Origin: DASWIG01 sp965371445
Lineage (GTDB): Bacteria > Acidobacteriota > Thermoanaerobaculia > Multivoradales > J023
Direction of reading: 5' to 3'
Length of the DNA stretch: 64,000 nt
NCBI GenBank assembly: GCA_965371445.1
Contig: CBDUYN010000027.1
Span: 9,525-73,524, forward strand
Position 1 is the stretch's first letter, and the number at the start of each line of letters is the position of its first letter. Below the pieces are notes generated by a model. The model did no database searches and was not told the DNA's origin. It was given only the letters and a program-made list of their open reading frames with translations. Position numbers and translations under genes: made by a program. Positions 60,566 to 64,000 of this stretch are shown piece by piece.

Positions 60566-62497
60566 ATGTCTCCGGACTCGCCAAACGTCGCGCGGCTCGC
60601 GGTCGCGGCGCTCCTCGGCCTCCTGGCCGCGAGCGGCTGCACCGAGCCCGCGCGGGAAGAACGGGCCTTTCACCACCGAGCCTACCCGATGCCGGGCTTC
60701 CGTACGGAGAGCCACGACCTCCTGCTGTTCAAGCATCCCCCCGAGGGTCGCTGGCTCGACTTGCCCCAGGGTCATCTCCCGGTGGCGGTCGCGAAGCACG
60801 ACTCCGACGTCGCGATCCGGATCGAGCGGCCCGCCGGAGCGAGCGTGCGCGGAGAGTACGGATTCGCGCCTTCCGCGCAGGAGACGGAGCCGAGCACGGC
60901 GACGTTTCGGATCCGCTTGCTCTCTGCCGACGGAGTCGAGCTCGAAAAGCTCCTGGAAGCGCGAATGACCTCAGGGGAGGAGACGGCGTTCAGGAAGTTC
61001 GAGGTCACCGTCGCCGAAGGCCGCACGGGTCCTGCCTACGTGGGCTTCGACGTTCGCTACGAAAGCCCCCGCTCGAAAGAGCGCCGCCTCAGCGCCGTCT
61101 GGGTCGATCCGGTGATCGAGGAACGCGTGGCGCTCCCGAGGCCTCCCGCCGGCGGGGCACCGAGCCTCCTCCTGATCACCGCCGACACCACCCGCCAGGA
61201 CGTCCTCGGCCCTTACGGCGGAGAGGCGGCGACGCCGGCGCTCGACGCTCTCGCCGCCGACGGCGTCGTTCTTGAGAACGCCTTCTCCGTGGCGTTCGGC
61301 ACGGCGCCCTCCCACGCTTCGCTTTTCACCGCTTCGCAGGCGGCGGAGCACGGGGTCTACGACAACCAGACGATCCTGAGCCCGGAGCTCGTGACGCTCG
61401 CCGAGGCGTTCCGTCAGCAAGGGTACGTTACAGCCGCTTTCGTCAGCGCCGTCCCCGTGGCGCGGAACCTGGGTTTTCCTCAGGGGTTCGACCTCTTCGA
61501 CGACCTCCTGGGGCTCGACGATTCCAGCGGCCTCGGCGAATTCGCGAAGTACGAGCGGCGAGCCGACGTCACCGCCGAGCGGTTCCTCGCCTGGTTGGAG
61601 AAGCGCTCCGGCGAGCCCTTTTTCGCCTGGCTGCACTTCTACGACCCGCACCAACCGTACGCTCCTCCGGGTCCGACTGAACGCGACCGCGCCGGGCTCC
61701 ACGGATACTTTGTGAACCGGGAAGGGGCTCCGAAGCACCTCCGCCTGCCGGCGAAGCTGCGGGACAATCCGCGGCGGCTGGAACGCGTCAAGGCCATGGC
61801 TCGCGAGCGCTACCTTGCCGAAGTCGCGCACATGGACGCCCAGATGGGCCGCGTTCTCGAGCGGTTGAAGGAGAAAGGGCTCTACGACGACACGATCGTC
61901 GCCTTCGTCGCCGACCATGGGGAGAACCTTGGCGAGCGCGAGCATCCCCTGGCCTTCGAGCACCACGGGCTTTTCAAGGACGTCACCCGTCTGCCGCTCA
62001 TCTTGAAGCTGCCGCAGTCGCGGCATGCGGGGTCGCGGGCGGACTTCTTCCTCGGTAGCCTCGACGTCGCTCCCACCCTGCTCGAGATCGCCGGCGTCGA
62101 GCCGCCCTCGCAGTGGTCCGGCCGCAGCTTCCGCCGGCTCCTCGGCAAGCCGGCCGGGCGTGAGCTCCGGCCACACGTCGTCCTGGAAGGTGCCAATCGG
62201 CAGGAGATCTCGGTGCGTACGCGTCAGTGGATGTATCGCAGGGTCCTCGGGGAGTTTCGCTCGCAGGCCGGGAAGCTCCGCTTCCTCGGATATCCGGAGG
62301 ACCGGCCCCAGGAGCTCTACGACCTCATGGCCGACCCTGGCGAGACGGTCGGGCTTGATCCTGAGGGTCACGCCGCGTCGAAACGCCTGGAAGAGATCCT
62401 TCGCGACTTCGCCGCCCAGGGCGCCGTGCCGGTCGAGCGTCTCGAGACGCGCGAGCACCTTGAGGCGCTCAAAGCTCTGGGGTACGTCGAGCCGTAG
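60566..62497 (+). CDS. Sulfatase/alkaline-phosphatase superfamily lipoprotein with Thr at the nucleophile position
   Basis: 643 residues. A lipoprotein signal ends in LLAASGC (lipobox), so it is membrane anchored outside the cytoplasm. A beta-rich N-terminal part (about 25-190) precedes the catalytic domain: LLITADTTRQDVLGPYGG (metal Asp), FGTAPSHASLFTA (nucleophile motif), FFAWLHFYDPHQPYAPP, VAFVADHGENLGE. In true sulfatases the motif is C/S-x-P-S-R; here it is T-A-P-S-H, so no formylglycine can form. That is like phosphotransferases/phosphodiesterases of this superfamily (EptA, LtaS). The C-terminus LEALKALGYVEP is family-like and is duplicated at 63596-63676. Confidence 0.88.
   Translation: MSPDSPNVARLAVAALLGLLAASGCTEPAREERAFHHRAYPMPGFRTESHDLLLFKHPPEGRWLDLPQGHLPVAVAKHDSDVAIRIERPAGASVRGEYGFAPSAQETEPSTATFRIRLLSADGVELEKLLEARMTSGEETAFRKFEVTVAEGRTGPAYVGFDVRYESPRSKERRLSAVWVDPVIEERVALPRPPAGGAPSLLLITADTTRQDVLGPYGGEAATPALDALAADGVVLENAFSVAFGTAPSHASLFTASQAAEHGVYDNQTILSPELVTLAEAFRQQGYVTAAFVSAVPVARNLGFPQGFDLFDDLLGLDDSSGLGEFAKYERRADVTAERFLAWLEKRSGEPFFAWLHFYDPHQPYAPPGPTERDRAGLHGYFVNREGAPKHLRLPAKLRDNPRRLERVKAMARERYLAEVAHMDAQMGRVLERLKEKGLYDDTIVAFVADHGENLGEREHPLAFEHHGLFKDVTRLPLILKLPQSRHAGSRADFFLGSLDVAPTLLEIAGVEPPSQWSGRSFRRLLGKPAGRELRPHVVLEGANRQEISVRTRQWMYRRVLGEFRSQAGKLRFLGYPEDRPQELYDLMADPGETVGLDPEGHAASKRLEEILRDFAAQGAVPVERLETREHLEALKALGYVEP
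62417..62497 (+). repeat. 81-bp direct repeat, copy 1 (3' end of sulfatase-family gene)
   Basis: Pairs with 63596-63676. The copies differ at 5 of 81 positions. Both include the stop codon and encode QGAV-(P/K)-VERLETREHLEALKA and the following LGYVEP. Confidence 0.93.
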
Positions 62498-62553
62498 CCT
62501 CCCGCCCCTTGACACGGCCTACGACAAGGACGGCCGTTGGGCCGCGTTCTGTT

Positions 62554-63273
62554 TCAGCGAATCCGGGTGCTGCCGTATTGATCGTGACGGCGAAGCCACG
62601 CCATGGGGAATGGCAAGCCCTCTTCGTCGCGCCCTTTGGGCACCAGGTCCATGTGGTGGTAGGCGCCGTTTAAGATGTCGAGCCCGCGCGAGTAGCATGA
62701 ATACGTGTGGTAGACATTTCCTTGCGGATCCTTGTAGAACACGCTGAGCCCGGGCGCCTCCTCGCCGGAGAATTTCGCGGTGTCGAAGTTATAGGGCGTC
62801 TCGCCCTTCTTCACCTCTTCCGGCGTGAAGTAGACGTGAAAGTCCCGGTTGAAGTCGCTTCCTCCTGAAGACACCCACTTGAAGCTCCATCCCATGCGCT
62901 CTTTGTAGGCTTCCAGATTCTCCAGCGGTGCCCTGGAGGCGGCCACCAAGGTGATGTCACGATGGCGCAGGTGGACATCGACGCCGTTGAAGTTGTCCGC
63001 CCAGAAGGAGCAACTGGGGCATCCTTCCGGCCAGTCCGGGCCGTACATGAGGTGGTAGACGATCAGCTGGCTTTGGCCGTCGAAGAGATCCGAGAGGGTC
63101 TGCTTGCCCTGCAGAGTGTCGAACACATACTCCTTCTCGACCTTGACCCAGGGGAGCTCTCGTCGTTCCCGGCTCAATTGGTCTCGCAAGCGGGTGAGCT
63201 CCTTCTCTTTTGCCATGTGCTCTTTGCGGGCGGCGAGCCACTCTTCTCGGAAAACTACCCTGTGGTCTTGCAT
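62554..63273 (-). CDS. DUF899 family thioredoxin-like protein
   Basis: 239 residues, a typical DUF899 member: VFREEWLAARKEHMAKEKEL at the start, LIVYHLMYGPDW and CPSCSFWADNFNGVDVHLRH (CxxC-like in a thioredoxin-like fold), then MGWSFKWVSSGGSDFNRDF, GLSVFYKDPQGNVYHTYSCY and a C-terminal HHMDLVPKGRDE. The function is unproven. ATG 63273 has AGGAGG 6 nt upstream; the frame further upstream is unconserved. The gene is on the opposite strand between the two 81-bp direct repeats. Confidence 0.92.
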   Translation of the reverse strand: MQDHRVVFREEWLAARKEHMAKEKELTRLRDQLSRERRELPWVKVEKEYVFDTLQGKQTLSDLFDGQSQLIVYHLMYGPDWPEGCPSCSFWADNFNGVDVHLRHRDITLVAASRAPLENLEAYKERMGWSFKWVSSGGSDFNRDFHVYFTPEEVKKGETPYNFDTAKFSGEEAPGLSVFYKDPQGNVYHTYSCYSRGLDILNGAYHHMDLVPKGRDEEGLPFPMAWLRRHDQYGSTRIR

Positions 63274-63595
63274 GCTGGTCCTCCTCAGTGGGCAGGGTCT
63301 TGTCAGCCGGGCGCTCGAGCTTACACGAAGCCGCGTGCTGGCGACAAGACGAGGGAGCCGTCGGGACTGAACGACGCCAGAAAGAGGGTCACAAGCCTCT
63401 CGGCTCACCCGGCGAGCACGGCCACGAGCCCGGTTTTGAACCATGTGATCCTTGGTCGCGGTAGTTCTGTGTCCGGCCCTAGCTAGTAGGAGTGAAACGT
63501 TCCGCGGCGGGAGAACGCTCGTCCGTTTGACGAGCGGGATCGACGAGCGGAGGGGAATCGTCGAGTCCTGGGGTTTCAACAGGGAACGGCGAAAT
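63274..63595. other. Non-coding stretch upstream of DUF899
   Basis: 322 bp. It holds the DUF899 ribosome binding site and presumably its promoter near 63290-63340. No conserved gene or RNA is seen. A short frame at its right end leads into the duplicated sulfatase tail. Confidence 0.4.
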
Positions 63596-63676
63596 CAGGG
63601 CGCCGTTAAGGTCGAGCGTCTCGAGACGCGCGAGCACCTGGAGGCGCTCAAAGCTCTGGGCTACGTCGAGCCGTAG
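63596..63676 (+). pseudogene. Duplicate of the sulfatase-family gene 3' end (81-bp direct repeat, copy 2)
   Basis: The frame NQGAVKVERLETREHLEALK then ALGYVEP and stop matches the C-terminus of the 60566-62497 protein, with no catalytic domain upstream. It is a remnant of a second sulfatase-family gene or a copied tail. Confidence 0.8.
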
Positions 63677-64000
63677 GGCAGGCGTGAGTGCGACGGAGTT
63701 GGTGGGGAGGCTACCGCCCTCGCTGCGCAAGGAGGCGAGCAAGAAGGGTCGTCGCCACGGCCGCAAACCCCCGAAGGCCGCGGCAATACGCCGGAGGGCT
63801 GGCTAACCCACACCTCCGCCCGAGGTCTTCCTCGCCGTCCGCACCGATCTCGAGGCACGACGAGCGGCTTCAAAAGGGAGCCGGAGGCCTTACGCCCCGC
63901 ACAGCGTCCGTCGAGGCCGGATCGGGAGGCGACGGGAAAAGATTTTGACCTCGTCGCACCTTCGCGGGAGGCGATGGGAAAAGATTTTGACCTCGTCGCA
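63677..64000. other. Non-coding right end with a tandem repeat
   Basis: No supported gene. The last 77 bp consist of the 42-bp repeat described separately. A short frame at 63688-63948 is G+C-rich noise without family resemblance. Confidence 0.4.
63924..64000. repeat. 42-bp tandem repeat running off the window
   Basis: Unit GGGAGGCGAYGGGAAAAGAT continuing TTTGACCTCGTCGCA-CCTTCGC, starting at 63924 and 63966; the second copy is cut by the edge. 42 bp is 14 codons and one frame reads GKDFDLVAPSREA-(T/M), so it could be a coding repeat or the first units of a larger array. Confidence 0.75.

Noticed and set aside
63924..64000. CRISPR array start
   Set aside because: The two units are similar over nearly their full 42 bp, with no distinct spacers and no cas genes nearby; it is a simple tandem repeat.

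Overview
The window is high-GC chromosomal DNA of a Gram-negative-type bacterium. I infer an uncultured member of the Acidobacteriota, close to the Thermoanaerobaculia type. The reasons are the combination of Ser/Thr kinases fused to TPR arrays, an ECF sigma factor of the TIGR02999 kind, a Reg_prop sensor, an Oar-like TonB-dependent receptor, FHA/sigma-54 control and small palindromic repeats. This assignment is inference; there is no rRNA or tRNA gene in the window to test it.

Layout. 1-5434 (minus): a type I restriction-modification operon hsdM-(DUF433/PIN-like pair)-hsdS-hsdR. HsdR runs off the left edge and carries an extra N-terminal HEPN-like domain, and the PIN-like gene is cut by a 154-bp fold-back element. 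5.5-25 kb: mostly housekeeping genes. These are a DUF2156 remnant, polX, a CapD-type dehydratase, a beta-helix protein beside an M23 peptidase, an inositol-phosphatase family gene, the pyrR-pyrB-pyrC' operon with an inactive dihydroorotase homologue, a cyclic-nucleotide-domain Ser/Thr kinase, enoyl-CoA hydratase, smc, leucine dehydrogenase, threonine dehydratase and a GDSL protein. 25-35 kb: dnaE2, a DUF885 peptidase-like protein, a secreted 20-residue-repeat protein, DUF167, and a Reg_prop histidine kinase whose ATPase domain is largely deleted. 35-49 kb: TonB receptor, PilZ protein, exopolysaccharide glycosylphosphotransferase and a glycosyltransferase overlapping tail to tail, a PQQ-like propeller, the gatE-gatD amidotransferase pair (normally archaeal), a PAS histidine kinase and a membrane protein.

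49-60.5 kb is the most unusual part, a signalling cluster. It holds an ECF sigma factor with a kinase-TPR protein, a secreted PPC-like protein with 69-bp repeats behind a strong sigma-54 promoter match, and a 1357-residue kinase-cyclase-kinase-TPR protein. Directly upstream of the last lies an FHA-GAF sigma-54 activator. My working model is that phosphothreonine signalling (kinase to FHA) drives sigma-54 transcription of the repeat protein. The sequence supports the parts but not the wiring. The right end has an alkaline-phosphatase-superfamily lipoprotein ('sulfatase'), DUF899, an 81-bp duplicate of the sulfatase 3' end, and a 42-bp tandem repeat leaving the window.

A window-wide regulatory theme is a sigma-70-like -10 hexamer (TAGRAT, often TGCTAGRAT) placed only 6-9 nt before the start codon of ten genes. 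This predicts leaderless mRNAs. Other genes have clear AGGAGG-type ribosome binding sites or ATGA/GTGA/TTGA stop-start overlaps.
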